Below, one piece after another: positions 22,190 to 35,800 of a DNA stretch of 64,000 nucleotides. How positions within the stretch are numbered: the stretch's first letter is position 1; every line of letters starts with the position of its first letter. The stretch covers positions 40,360,165 to 40,424,164 of the forward strand of contig OX424564.1 in NCBI GenBank assembly GCA_949152475.1, in the 5' to 3' direction. The DNA comes from Terebella lapidaria (taxonomy: Eukaryota > Annelida > Polychaeta > Terebellida > Terebellidae). A program made the translations under genes and the position numbers. Under the pieces are notes generated by a model, which did no database searches, was not told the origin of the DNA, and was given only the letters and a program-made list of their open reading frames with translations.

Positions 22190-25100
22190 CCCAAAATGGA
22201 TAGTAATGCGATTTGGGGCGAAAAAAAATTTTTTCGCCGACCCGCCAAAAATTCAAAATGGCCGCCACACGGAAACCGCCGAATTTAGGGCAACCAAACT
22301 TATACATATCACAGAGGTATATGAGGGGAATCTTTTGAAACCAAAAACTCAATCGTTTAGGCCGGAATCGTTTAGGCCGGAATCGTTTAGGCCGGAATCG
22401 TTTAGGCCGCTCAGGTCAATTTACACATTCCAAGTCAGACATTTGGCACTCAAGGTCATCTGACGTCAAGTTCAAGGTCATCATTAGTTGTGCCATATAT
22501 GTCTTCCTATATGTTCATAATGCAAACATGAGCTCTATCTGCAAGCATTTCATCTACAGAGGCAAATCTGGCATTTTTTGACCCCAAAATGGCTGTTTTG
22601 ACCTTTCAAGGTCATCCAAGGTCAAATTCAAGGTCACCACACAAGTCGCCATATATGACTTCCCATTTGAAAGTGCCAATTTCTAAGCTCTATCTTCAAG
22701 CGTTCTATGAGTACAGTCCAGACAGCTCCCATTATGAAGGAAAAAAATGCTGAAAATTTTCTAAGTCCAAAATTTTTTTCAAAGGGTGAAAATTTTTTTT
22801 TGCCCTAGAAATGGCCCAAAATGGATAGTAATGCGATTTGGGGCGAAAAAATTTTTTTTCGCCGACCCGCCAAAAATTCAAAATGGCCGCCACACGGAAA
22901 CCGCCGAATTTAGGGCAACCAAACTTATACATATCACAGAGGTATATGAGGGGAATCTTTTGAAACCAAAAACTCAAAACTGATCAGACAGTTTTTGAGA
23001 AAATGGCCGTCAAAGTCCAAAATTGAGCGTTTTTCGACAAAAACGGCCGCCATTTTGAAAAAAAATGCGAAAATCAAAAAAAAATTAGCCCAAAGGCTAA
23101 GATAGGTTACCGGACAATTTTGGTTTGGCCATGGCAGCATTGGCAGGTAACAGACCTTGAGATTTACCAATCAAGGTTCGCAGTGTAAACATATGACCTT
23201 GGGATTTACCAATCAAGGTCATCCGTATGAACTTCGATGTAACCATTACATGTATGTGTGCGGCATTTGATATTCTATATGTTGGGTGGAATCGTTTAGG
23301 CCGCTCAGGTCAATTTACACATTCCAAGTCAGACATTTGGCACTCAAGGTCATCTGACGTCAAGTTCAAGGTCATCATTAGTTGTGCCATATATGTCTTC
23401 CTATATGTTCATAATGCAAACAGGAGCTCTATCTGCAAGCATTTCATCTACAAAAGCAAATCTGGGCATTTTTTGACCCCAAAATGGCTGTTTTGACCTT
23501 TCAAGGTCATCCAAGGTCAAATTCAAGGTCACCACACAAGTCGCCATATATGACTTCCGATTTGAAAGTGCCAATTTCTAAGCTCTATCTTCAAGCGTTC
23601 TATGAGTACAGTCCTGACAGCTCCCATTATGAAGGAAAAAAGTGCCGAAAATTTTCGAAGTCCAAAATTTTTTTCAAAGGGTGAAAATTTTTTTTTGCCT
23701 AGAAATGGCCCAAAATGGATAGTAATGCGATTTGGGGCGAAAAAATTTTTTTTCGCCGACTCGTCAAAAATTCAAAATGGCCGCCACACTGAGATCGGCG
23801 ATTCAAGGGCAACAAAACTTATACACGTCGCAGAGGTATATAAGAGGAATCTTTTTAAGCAAAAATCTCAAAACTGATCAGAGAGTTTTTGAGAAAATAC
23901 AGACCAGGTGCAAATTTTAGCGTTTTTCGACCCAAAAATGGCTGTTTTGACCTTTCAAGGTCATCCAAGGTCAAATTCAAGGTCACCACACAAGTCGCCA
24001 TATATGACTTCCCATTTGAAAGTGCCAATTTCTAAGCTCTATCTTCAAGCGTTCTATGAGTACAGTCCGGACAGCTCCCATTATGAAAGGAAAAAGTGCC
24101 GAAAATTTTCTAAGTCCAAAATTTTTTTCAAAGGGTGAAATTTTTTTTTTGCTCTAGAAATGGCCCAAAATGGATAGTAATGCGATTTGGGGCGAAAAAA
24201 TTTTTTTTCGCCGACCCGCCAAAAATTCAAAATGGCCGCCACACGGAAACCGCCGAATTTAGGGCAACCAAACTTATACATATCACAGAGGTATATGAGG
24301 GGAATCTTTTGAAACCAAAAACTCAATCGTTTAGGCCGGAATCGTTTAGGCCGGAATCGTTTAGGCCGGAATCGTTTAGGCCGCTCAGGTCAATTTACAC
24401 ATTCCAAGTCAGACATTTGGCACTCAAGGTCATCTGACGTCAAGTTCAAGGTCATCATTAGTTGTGCCATATATGTCTTCCTATATGTTCATAATGCAAA
24501 CATGAGCTCTATCTGCAAGCATTTCATCTACAGAGGCAAATCTGGCATTTTTTGACCCCAAAATGGCTGTTTTGACCTTTCAAGGTCATCCAAGGTCAAA
24601 TTCAAGGTCACCACACAAGTCGCCATATATGACTTCCCATTTGAAAGTGCCAATTTCTAAGCTCTATCTTCAAGCGTTCTATGAGTACAGTCCAGACAGC
24701 TCCCATTATGAAGGAAAAAAATGCTGAAAATTTTCTAAGTCCAAAATTTTTTTCAAAGGGTGAAAATTTTTTTTTGCCCTAGAAATGGCCCAAAATGGAT
24801 AGTAATGCGATTTGGGGCGAAAAAATTTTTTTTCGCCGACCCGCCAAAAATTCAAAATGGCCGCCACACGGAAACCGCCGAATTTAGGGCAACCAAACTT
24901 ATACATATCACAGAGGTATATGAGGGGAATCTTTTGAAACCAAAAACTCAAAACTGATCAGACAGTTTTTGAGAAAATGGCCGTCAAAGTCCAAAATTGA
25001 GCGTTTTTCGACAAAAACGGCCGCCATTTTGAAAAAAAATGCGAAAATCAAAAAAAAATTAGCCCAAAGGCTAAGATAGGTTACCGGACAATTTTGGTTT

Positions 25101-26137
25101 GGCCATGGCAGCATTGGCAGGTAACAGACCTTGAGATTTACCAATCAAGGTTCGCAGTGTAAACATATGACCTTGGGATTTACCAATCAAGGTCATCCGT
25201 ATGAACTTCGATGTAACCATTACATGTATGTGTGCGGCATTTGATATTCTATATGTTGGGTGGAATCGTTTAGGCCGCTCAGGTCAATTTACACATTCCA
25301 AGTCAGACATTTGGCACTCAAGGTCATCTGACGTCAAGTTCAAGGTCATCATTAGTTGTGCCATATATGTCTTCCTATATGTTCATAATGCAAACAGGAG
25401 CTCTATCTGCAAGCATTTCATCTACAAAAGCAAATCTGGGCATTTTTTGACCCCAAAATGGCTGTTTTGACCTTTCAAGGTCATCCAAGGTCAAATTCAA
25501 GGTCACCACACAAGTCGCCATATATGACTTCCGATTTGAAAGTGCCAATTTCTAAGCTCTATCTTCAAGCGTTCTATGAGTACAGTCCTGACAGCTCCCA
25601 TTATGAAGGAAAAAAGTGCCGAAAATTTTCGAAGTCCAAAATTTTTTTCAAAGGGTGAAAATTTTTTTTTGCCTAGAAATGGCCCAAAATGGATAGTAAT
25701 GCGATTTGGGGCGAAAAAATTTTTTTTCGCCGACTCGTCAAAAATTCAAAATGGCCGCCACACTGAGATCGGCGATTCAAGGGCAACAAAACTTATACAC
25801 GTCGCAGAGGTATATAAGAGGAATCTTTTTAAGCAAAAATCTCAAAACTGATCAGAGAGTTTTTGAGAAAATACAGACCAGGTGCAAATTTTAGCGTTTT
25901 TCGACCCAAAAATGGCTGTTTTGACCTTTCAAGGTCATCCAAGGTCAAATTCAAGGTCACCACACAAGTCGCCATATATGACTTCCCATTTGAAAGTGCC
26001 AATTTCTAAGCTCTATCTTCAAGCGTTCTATGAGTACAGTCCGGACAGCTCCCATTATGAAAGGAAAAAGTGCCGAAAATTTTCTAAGTCCAAAATTTTT
26101 TTCAAAGGGTGAAATTTTTTTTTTGCTCTAGAAATGG
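22190..26137. repeat. Two 1,974-bp tandem repeats inside copy 1
   Basis: Every landmark compared between 22190-24163 and 24164-26137 is displaced by 1,974 bp. A part of a third unit continues past 26137. The equal spacing and near identity point to very recent duplication or an assembly expansion. Confidence 0.85.
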
Positions 26138-26500
26138 CCCAAAATGGATAGTAATGCGATCTGGGGCGAAAAATTTTTTTTTCGCCGACCCGCCAAGAAT
26201 TCAAAATGGCCGCCACACGAAAACCGGCAGATTTAGGGCAACCAAACTTATACATATCACAGAGGTATATGAGGGGAATCTTTTGAAACCAAAAACTCAA
26301 AACTGATCAGACAGTTTTTGAGAAAATGGCCGTCAAAGTCCAAAATTGAGCGTTTTTCGACAAAAATGGCCGCCATTTTGAAAAAAATGCGAAAATCAAA
26401 AAACAAAAAAATACCTCCTTCTCAAAATATTTTTAGGCATTTTTGTGCAAAATTTCAGAAAGATTCGATCGTTAACTTTAAAGATAAAAATGTTAACGCC

Positions 26501-26613
26501 GGACGGACGGACGGCTAGACGGACGGACGGACGGACGGACGGACGGACGGACGGACGGACGGACGGACGGACGGACGGACGGACGGACGGACGGACGGAC
26601 GGACGGACGGACG
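26501..26613 (+). repeat. ACGG microsatellite, 113 bp
   Basis: Nearly pure ACGG repeat interrupted by one GCTAG. The same tract in copy 2 (29788-29844) is 57 bp; the 56-bp difference accounts for the change of paralog spacing from 3,287 to 3,231 bp. A related tract at 32227-32309 is 83 bp. Confidence 0.95.
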
Positions 26614-26662
26614 CAACGCCATGCCAATAGGTTATCGGACCAAAGGTCCGGTAACCTAAAAA

Positions 26663-27129
26663 GTCTCAGTTGGGCCGAGTTTGGGCCAAAATGGCCCACT
26701 TCCAGCAATTCAAGCACAACGAAACTTATACACACATCACAGGAATCTCTAATCTCAATATTTGGCCCAAAATGGCCCACTTCGAGCGATTCAAGCGCAA
26801 CGAAACTTATACACATCACAGAAGTACATATGAGGAGTGTTGTGTATCAAAAAGAAAAAAAGTTACTGAACAGTTTTTGGGAAAATGGCCGCCAAAGTCC
26901 AAAATCAGGCATTTTTCGTCGAAAACGGCCGCCATTTTGAGAAAAAATGCGAAAATCGAAAAACTAAAAAAAAATCTTTCCTTGAAATATTTTTAGGTAT
27001 TTTTGTGCAAAATTTCAGAAAGATTCGATCATATACTTCAAAGATAAAAATGTGAACGGGCGACGGGCGGACGACGGACGCAACGCCATGCCAATAGGTT
27101 ATCGGACCATAGGTCCGGTAACCTAAAAA
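26663..27129 (-). mobile_element. F1 far-end segment
   Basis: Starts GTCTCAGTTGGGCC and holds one shortened and one complete conserved module, ending CCTAAAAA at 27129. It is repeated at 29894-30360 and 32359-32831. Confidence 0.75.
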
Positions 27130-27170
27130 CTCGCAAAGAAGAGGGGCAACACCCCTGACGAGCCAAACTT

Positions 27171-30100
27171 GAGGTCAAAGGTCAAATTCAAGGTCATGAG
27201 AATATTCGGCATATATCATTTCCTATATGTCCACAGTTGATTTCTAATCTGTAAAGTCGATAATAAGCGAGATATTAGCTATTTTGTGGTCTGACCTTGA
27301 AACTGAGGTCAGAGGTCAAATTCAAGGTCACAAGAATATTCAGCATATATCATTTCCTATATGTCCACAATTGATTTCTAGTGTCTAATCTCAATATTGA
27401 GTGAGATATTAGGCATAATGTGTCCCATTATAAAGCATAGGAGAGTTTAACATAAAAAAATTAGCCCAAAGGCTAAGACAGGTTACCGGACAATTTTGGT
27501 TTGGCCATGGCAGCATTGGCAGGTAACAGACCTTGAGATTTACCAATCAAGGTTCGCAGTGTGAACAAATGACCTTGAGATTTACCAATCAAGGTCGTCC
27601 GTGTGAACTTCGATGTCACCATTACATGTTCATAATACAAAGATATATCTGGGTGGAATCGTTTAGGCCGCTCAGGTCAATTTACACATTACGAGTCAGA
27701 CATTTGGCACTCAAGGTCATCTGATGTCAAGATCAAGGTCATCATTAGTTGTGCCATATATGTCTTGCTATATGTTCATAATGCAAACATGAGTTCTATC
27801 TGCAAGCATTTCATCTATAGAGGCAAATCTGGGCATTTTTGACTCCAAAATGGCTGTTCTGACCTTTCAAGGTCATCGAAGGTCAAATTCAAGGTCACCA
27901 CACAAGTCGCCATATATGACTTCCCATTTGAAAGTGCCAATTTCTAAGCTCTATCTTCAAGCGTTCTATGAGTACAGTCCAGACAGCTCCCATTATGAAG
28001 GAAAAAAATGCTGAAAATTTTCTAAGTCCAAAATTTTTTTCAAAGGGTGAAAATTTTTTTTTGCCCTAGAAATGGCCCAAAATGGATAGTAATGCGATTT
28101 GGGGCGAAAAAATTTTTTTTCGCCGACCCGCCAAAAATTCAAAATGGCCGCCACACGGAAACCGCCGAATTTAGGGCAACCAAACTTATACATATCACAG
28201 AGGTATATGAGGGGAATCTTTTGAAACCAAAAACTCAAAACTGATCAGACAGTTTTTGAGAAAATGGCCGTCAAAGTCCAAAATTGAGCGTTTTTCGACA
28301 AAAACGGCCGCCATTTTGAAAAAAAATGCGAAAATCAAAAAAAAATTAGCCCAAAGGCTAAGATAGGTTACCGGACAATTTTGGTTTGGCCATGGCAGCA
28401 TTGGCAGGTAACAGACCTTGAGATTTACCAATCAAGGTTCGCAGTGTAAACATATGACCTTGGGATTTACCAATCAAGGTCATCCGTATGAACTTCGATG
28501 TAACCATTACATGTATGTGTGCGGCATTTGATATTCTATATGTTGGGTGGAATCGTTTAGGCCGCTCAGGTCAATTTACACATTCCAAGTCAGACATTTG
28601 GCACTCAAGGTCATCTGACGTCAAGTTCAAGGTCATCATTAGTTGTGCCATATATGTCTTCCTATATGTTCATAATGCAAACAGGAGCTCTATCTGCAAG
28701 CATTTCATCTACAAAAGCAAATCTGGGCATTTTTTGACCCCAAAATGGCTGTTTTGACCTTTCAAGGTCATCCAAGGTCAAATTCAAGGTCACCACACAA
28801 GTCGCCATATATGACTTCCGATTTGAAAGTGCCAATTTCTAAGCTCTATCTTCAAGCGTTCTATGAGTACAGTCCTGACAGCTCCCATTATGAAGGAAAA
28901 AAGTGCCGAAAATTTTCGAAGTCCAAAATTTTTTTCAAAGGGTGAAAATTTTTTTTTGCCTAGAAATGGCCCAAAATGGATAGTAATGCGATTTGGGGCG
29001 AAAAAATTTTTTTTCGCCGACTCGTCAAAAATTCAAAATGGCCGCCACACTGAGATCGGCGATTCAAGGGCAACAAAACTTATACACGTCGCAGAGGTAT
29101 ATAAGAGGAATCTTTTTAAGCAAAAATCTCAAAACTGATCAGAGAGTTTTTGAGAAAATACAGACCAGGTGCAAATTTTAGCGTTTTTCGACCCAAAAAT
29201 GGCTGTTTTGACCTTTCAAGGTCATCCAAGGTCAAATTCAAGGTCACCACACAAGTCGCCATATATGACTTCCCATTTGAAAGTGCCAATTTCTAAGCTC
29301 TATCTTCAAGCGTTCTATGAGTACAGTCCGGACAGCTCCCATTATGAAAGGAAAAAGTGCCGAAAATTTTCTAAGTCCAAAATTTTTTTCAAAGGGTGAA
29401 ATTTTTTTTTTGCTCTAGAAATGGCCCAAAATGGATAGTAATGCGATCTGGGGCGAAAAATTTTTTTTTCGCCGACCCGCCAAGAATTCAAAATGGCCGC
29501 CACACGAAAACCGGCAGATTTAGGGCAACCAAACTTATACATATCACAGAGGTATATGAGGGGAATCTTTTGAAACCAAAAACTCAAAACTGATCAGACA
29601 GTTTTTGAGAAAATGGCCGTCAAAGTCCAAAATTGAGCGTTTTTCGACAAAAATGGCCGCCATTTTGAAAAAAATGCGAAAATCAAAAAACAAAAAAATA
29701 CCTCCTTCTCAAAATATTTTTAGGCATTTTTGTGCAAAATTTCAGAAAGATTCGATCGTTAACTTTAAAGATAAAAATGTTAACGCCGGACGGACGGACG
29801 GCTAGACGGACGGACGGACGGACGGACGGACGGACGGACGGACGCAACGCCATGCCAATAGGTTATCGGACCAAAGGTCCGGTAACCTAAAAAGTCTCAG
29901 TTGGGCCGAGTTTGGGCCAAAATGGCCCACTTCCAGCAATTCAAGCACAACGAAACTTATACACACATCACAGGAATCTCTAATCTCAATATTTGGCCCA
30001 AAATGGCCCACTTCGAGCGATTCAAGCGCAACGAAACTTATACACATCACAGAAGTACATATGAGGAGTGTTGTGTATCAAAAAGAAAAAAAGTTACTGA

Positions 30101-30401
30101 ACAGTTTTTGGGAAAATGGCCGCCAAAGTCCAAAATCAGGCATTTTTCGTCGAAAACGGCCGCCATTTTGAGAAAAAATGCGAAAATCGAAAAACTAAAA
30201 AAAAATCTTTCCTTGAAATATTTTTAGGTATTTTTGTGCAAAATTTCAGAAAGATTCGATCATATACTTCAAAGATAAAAATGTGAACGGGCGACGGGCG
30301 GACGACGGACGCAACGCCATGCCAATAGGTTATCGGACCATAGGTCCGGTAACCTAAAAACTCGCAAAGAAGAGGGGCAACACCCCTGACGAGCCAAACT
30401 T
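27171..30401. repeat. Tandem triplication, copy 2 (3231 bp)
   Basis: Same borders as copy 1: GAGGTCAAAGG at the start, GAGCCAAACTT at the end. It lacks the 20149-21590 insertion and one pair of internal units, and switches from matching about 22020 to matching about 24600 near 27895. It contains F1 starts at 27461 and 28346 and far ends at 29893 and 30360. Confidence 0.85.
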
Positions 30402-32872
30402 GAGGTCAAAGGTCAAATTCAAGGTCATGAGAATATTCGGCATATATCATTTCCTATATGTCCACAGTTGATTTCTAATCTGTAAAGTCGATAATAAGCG
30501 AGATATTAGCTATTTTGTGGTCTGACCTTGAAACTGAGGTCAGAGGTCAAATTCAAGGTCACAAGAATATTCAGCATATATCATTTCCTATATGTCCACA
30601 ATTGATTTCTAGTGTCTAATCTCAATATTGAGTGAGATATTAGGCATAATGTGTCCCATTATAAAGCATAGGAGAGTTTAACATAAAAAAATTAGCCCAA
30701 AGGCTAAGACAGGTTACCGGACAATTTTGGTTTGGCCATGGCAGCATTGGCAGGTAACAGACCTTGAGATTTACCAATCAAGGTTCGCAGTGTGAACAAA
30801 TGACCTTGAGATTTACCAATCAAGGTCGTCCGTGTGAACTTCGATGTCACCATTACATGTTCATAATACAAAGATATATCTGGGTGGAATCGTTTAGGCC
30901 GCTCAGGTCAATTTACACATTACGAGTCAGACATTTGGCACTCAAGGTCATCTGATGTCAAGATCAAGGTCATCATTAGTTGTGCCATATATGTCTTGCT
31001 ATATGTTCATAATGCAAACATGAGTTCTATCTGCAAGCATTTCATCTATAGAGGCAAATCTGGGCATTTTTGACTCCAAAATGGCTGTTCTGACCTTTCA
31101 AGGTCATCGAAGGTCAAATTCAAGGTCACCACACAAATCGCCATATATGACTTCCCATTTGAAAGTACCAATTTCTAAGCTGTATCTTCAAGTGTTCTAT
31201 GAGAACAGTCCTGACAGCTCCCATTATGAAGGAAAAAAGTGCCGAAAATTTTCTAAGTCCAAAATTTTTTTCAAAGGGTGAAAATCATGGCAGCATTGGC
31301 AGGTAACAGACCTTGAGATTTACCAATCATGGTTCGCAGTGTAAACATATGACCTTGGGATTTACCAATCAAGGTCATTCGTATGAACTTCGATGTTACC
31401 ATTACATGTATGTGTGCGGCATTTGATATTCTATATTTTGGGTGGAATCGTTTAGGCCGCTCAGGTCAATTTACACATTCCAAGTCAGACATTTGGCACT
31501 CAAGGTCATCTGACGTCAAGTTCAAGGTCATCATTAGTTGTGCCATATATGTCTTCCTATATGTTCATAATGCAAACATGAGCTCTATCACCAAGCATTT
31601 CATCTACAGAGGCAAATCTGGCATTTTTTGACCCCAAAATGGCTGTTTTGACCTTTCAAGGTCATCCAAGGTCAAATTCAAGGTCACCACACAAGTCGCC
31701 ATATATGACTTCCCATTTGAAAGTGCCAATTTCTAAGCTCTATCTTCAAGCGTTCTATGAGTACAGTCCTGACAGCTCCCATTATGAAGGAAAAAAATGC
31801 TGAAAATTTTCTAAGTCCAAAATTTTTTTCAAAGGGTGAAAATTTTTTTTTGCCCTAGAAATGGCCCAAAATGGATAGTAATGCGATTTGGGGCGAAAAA
31901 AATTTTTTTCGCCGACCCGCCAAAAATTCAAAATGGCCACCACACGGAAACCGCCGAATTTAGGGCAACCAAACTTATACATATCAAAGAGGTATATGAG
32001 GGGAATGTTTTGAAACCAAAAACTCAAAACTGATCAGACAGTTTTTGAGAAAATGGCCGTCAAAGTCCAAAATTGAGCGTTTTTCGACAAAAACGGCCGC
32101 CATTTTGAAAAAAAATGCGAAAATCAAAAAACAAAAAAATACCTCCTTCTCAAAATATTTTTAGGCATTTTTGTGCAAAATTTCAGAAAGATTCGATCAT
32201 TAACTTTAAAGATAAAAATGTTAATGACGGACGGACGGACGGACGGACGGACGGACGGACGGACGGACGGACGGCTAGACGGACGGACGGACGGACGGAC
32301 GGACGGACGCAACGCCATGCCAATAGGTTATCGGACCAAAGGTCCGGTAACCTAAAAAGTCTCAGTTGGGCCGAGTTTGGGTCAAAATGGCCCACTTCCA
32401 GCAATTCAAGCACAACGAAACTTATACACACATCACAGGAATCTCTAATCTCAATATTTGGCCCAAAATGGCCCACTTCGAGCGATTCAAGCGCAACGAA
32501 ACTTATACACATCACAGAAGTACATATGAGGAGTGTTGTGTATCAAAAAGAAAAAAAGTTACTGAACAGTTTTTGGGAAAATGCCGCCAAAGTCCAAAAT
32601 CAGGCATTTTTCGTCGAAAACGGCCGCCATTTTGAGAAAAAATGCGAAAATCGAAAAACTAAAAAAAAATCTTTCCTTGAAATATTTTTAGGTATTTTTG
32701 TGCAAAATTTCAGAAAGATTCGATCATATACTTCAAAGATAAAAATGTGAACGGACGACGGACGGACGACGGACGACGGACGCAACGCCATGCCAATAGG
32801 TTATCGGACCATAGGTCCGGTAACCTAAAAACTCGCAAAGAAGAGGGGCAACACCCCTGACGAGCCAAACTT
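30402..32872. repeat. Tandem triplication, copy 3 (2471 bp)
   Basis: Starts GAGGTCAAAGG and ends GAGCCAAACTT, but here the sequence continues into the DIRS fossil, so this copy keeps the original right edge. It contains an F1 start at 30692, an internal jump at about 31287 (GAAAATCATGG/CAGCATTGG), an ACGG tract at 32227-32309, and far ends at 32358 and 32831. Confidence 0.85.
32832..32872. repeat. 41-bp DIRS edge segment, also at 27130-27170 and 30361-30401
   Basis: CTCGCAAAGAAGAGGGG... ending GAGCCAAACTT, with a small GGGGCAACACCCC hairpin. Only the third copy continues into the DIRS body. The segment marks the right breakpoint of the tandem triplication. Confidence 0.85.
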
Positions 32873-35800
32873 CGGTGCGTCTGTACAGTGCGTGCATTTT
32901 TCATGATGTCCATATTTACAGGTGGACATTATGCTCCGCGACCACCAGGCGTCCAAGCTGATAGCCGGATTGCGACTTCTAAGTCCCTAAGGTAGAAGGA
33001 AGTGAATGTATTCTGGGAACTCCAGGTACAAGCAGACATCACATTATTCAGAGAAACTTTACTGGCGAATGCTAGTGACGCCACGCCTTTCTTCCGATTT
33101 CTTGTAGCAGAAAAGTACATGTACACACTTCTTAATCCATGATGAAATCGTGGCCGGACGAATATCGTTTGGAAAATTCTCAAGATATGAAATGAATAAC
33201 AGTTGTTTACCCAAATGAAGCTCTTTCGTCTGCCGTACATATTTAGAAGAGCTCTCACGGGACACAACTTAACGTCTTTCTCTAGCCCTGGCCCCAGACG
33301 GAGACACCACTGTAGTAAATCGATTACCGCGTGGCATAACGTCACTGACTTTGTGCCGCCCTGTTTGTTGATGGAGGCTACTACAGTCGAATTGTCTGTA
33401 GCCAACAAAACCATCTGGCCTCGAAACTCCAACTGCCAGTGCTTCAGAGCGAGAGCAACCGCTTCCATCTCGAGCACATTGATGTGATACTGACGTTGAA
33501 GCACTGACCACGTGCCCGAGACCTCGCTATTGTCCCAATGTGCTCTCCAACCCTCCAATCTGGCATCCGTAAACAGATGCCTGGATGGATGCGGCTGGCG
33601 GAACAGAGCCCCTCGCAGCAAATTGGAGGGATCTAGCCACCAACAATATCACTTCCTGGGATACTGGAACTAGTTCTGCCATGTGACCAGTCATCTGCGA
33701 CCAGTGTGCTTGCAGATGCAAACTGAATAGGGCGCATGTCAAGTCTGCCCATAGGCACCAGCTTTTCCGTCGCAGCCAACATTCCCAACAGAGATTGCCA
33801 CTTGCGGGCAGTCTGTGGGATGCTTTGCAGGAAATTTTCTGACAGCCCGGATAATTTTAACTGACGGTTCGCCTTGGGCAAGACAGTCTCTGAGGTAGTC
33901 AGGAAGCGATACCCCAAGAAGACGAAGTCCCTTCGTGGTGACAAGTCTGACTTTTTGTGGTCGATCTTGAAACCCATCTGGGAACAGAGATCGACCACCC
34001 ACTTGGCCTGAAGCAGGAGCGTATCCAGGCACTGGTGACGAATCAACCAATCGTCCAGATAGTGATATAGGAAAATGCCTTGTTTGTGAGCCAGGATCTG
34101 TACCTCACGAGCTACCATCGTGAAAATCCACTGAGCCATAGACAGACCGAAGGGCAGGGCCCGGAACTGCCACACTTGGCCCTGGTAAAAGAAGGTACTT
34201 TCGGATCGCTGGCGTCATTGGCACAAGAAAGTAGGCGTCCTTGAAGTCGATTGTCACCACCCATGCATCGTGGGCATGACCGACCGAATCTGCTCCGGCG
34301 TCTCCATGGAGAATGACGGGATTTGAAGGAACTCATTCAGTGGGGAAAGATCGATAACCGGGGGCCAACCCCTGGAAGTCTTGGGAACTACAAACAGAAC
34401 GCTGTAAAACCCGGAGAGTTTGTAGCGGGCTCTACCGCTGGTTTCTCTATCATGGTCAAAATCTCCTCGTGCAAAACGTGACGACGTTTGGTGTCGTTTG
34501 AAAGCGAAAAGCCTCTTGGAGTGCTTGTCAGCGAAGGACTTTGGTCCTTGAATTTCAGGCCGAATCCCCGTCTGAGCGTCGCGACGACCCAGTGGCTGAC
34601 CCCGAGCCGCTCCCACTCTTGCCAGAAGAATTGAAGGCGAGAGCCTACAGGCTGGTCAATAGTCGGAACTACGACGGAACCAACCGTGGGGATGCCATGG
34701 AGTCCCAGAGGAGAGTTCTACGGAAATACATACCCTTAGGCTTGGATTCCCCTGCGGGTTTGGGGCTTGGAGCTGGGTCTTGCCCTCAGCCTCCACGACC
34801 ACTCCCCCCTCGGGTTGAACCTGTAGGGGCCCCGTAAAAGGGCAGCCCGGAGGCGCAACCCTTCATGGAGGCCCCGCCACGCTGGGACTGCTGTTGTGGC
34901 ACCTGCGGACGTTTCATAGCAGCTGCGACAGATTTAGCGAGTTTCTCTGTTGCCTGAGCCGAGATCTTCGCTGCCTCAGAGAATGACTTCTCAGATGTCT
35001 TCTTGTCACTGACGGCCTTCGCTTGCTGAAGGCCCTCCGACAAATCAGGCAGAAGCAGGGCCGGTGCGAGACCCGTCTCCGGAACTACTGGGGCTAGTCT
35101 CAGCTGTGACATCAGCTTGTCTGGAACCTCAAACTTGACAGACTGAAGCAAGGCATCATGATGCCAAAACTCGGACACCCACAACGCGTGGGAGTCCAGT
35201 GAGGCCCTGTAGGCGACCCCTAAGCCGAAGGAAGTCACTAACAAACAACAGGCCTGAATACATCCGTCAGGTCATCCCGATTGAGATCCGGATTGTTGAG
35301 GACCTGGTCTTGACACGACTGCAGTGCTGTCCAGGCTCACATGGAAAGTCAATCGAGCATGAAGTCGGCAGCCAGACCCAAACGGAGCGAATGCTGCACC
35401 TGCGTGAGTGAGTCCCACGGAACGGGCATGGACTTGGGCTCCGTAAAGAACTTGGAGTGAGGGTGCTGCTTGCCCAGCTGCGTAGGCTTCGCCTCAAAAT
35501 CCGACGACGAGTAAAAGTCTCTGATGAACGGACGCAGAGGAAAGGTCCCCGGACGAAGGCGAAGAGACTTGATGGAGTCCTCCAGCCGCTCCGCCATGGC
35601 GTTATGTACGCCCACCGCGAGCGGGAACCAGTATGAGTCCCTGGAAGGCTTGGGCCGTTCACGCTGGATAACGATCATGGAAAGTGTCCTCTTCTTTGGC
35701 GGCTCCTGGCCGAAACCCTGAGGCCACTCGGAGGGAAGAAGCTGACGTATGTAGTCCATTTTTTCGGACCACTTAAGGGGATCGTCATCCACAGGAAGAG

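Larger units (their letters stand above)
21591..26662 (-). mobile_element. F1 type-B composite with 1,974-bp tandem repeats
   Basis: Begins TTAGCCCAAAGGCTAA and GGTTACCGGAC; ends CCTAAAAA at 26662 after a long ACGG tract. The type-B core (TTTCAAGGTCATCC, TTCAAGGTCACCACAC) recurs several times. Internal F1 starts at 23085 and 25059 are 1,974 bp apart, as are TCGTTTAGGCCGGAATCG runs at 22347 and 24321. The two 1,974-bp units look nearly identical over long stretches. Confidence 0.8.
19859..27170. repeat. Tandem triplication, copy 1 (7.3 kb)
   Basis: Begins GAGGTCAAAGGTC and ends ...GAGCCAAACTT, where copy 2 begins again with GAGGTCAAAGG. It is longer than the others because it holds an extra F1 insertion (20149-21590) and two 1,974-bp internal repeats (about 22190-24163 and 24164-26137). 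The last 41 bp (27130-27170) match the left edge of the DIRS fossil. Confidence 0.85.

Noticed and set aside
26493-26819. Arg/Pro/Ser repeat proteins (RPSVRPSV) on the minus strand
   Set aside because: Translation of the ACGG microsatellite; no real coding signal.
32203-33487. Plus-strand open frames across the DIRS fossil
   Set aside because: Shadows of the minus-strand element in GC-richer sequence; no recognisable product.
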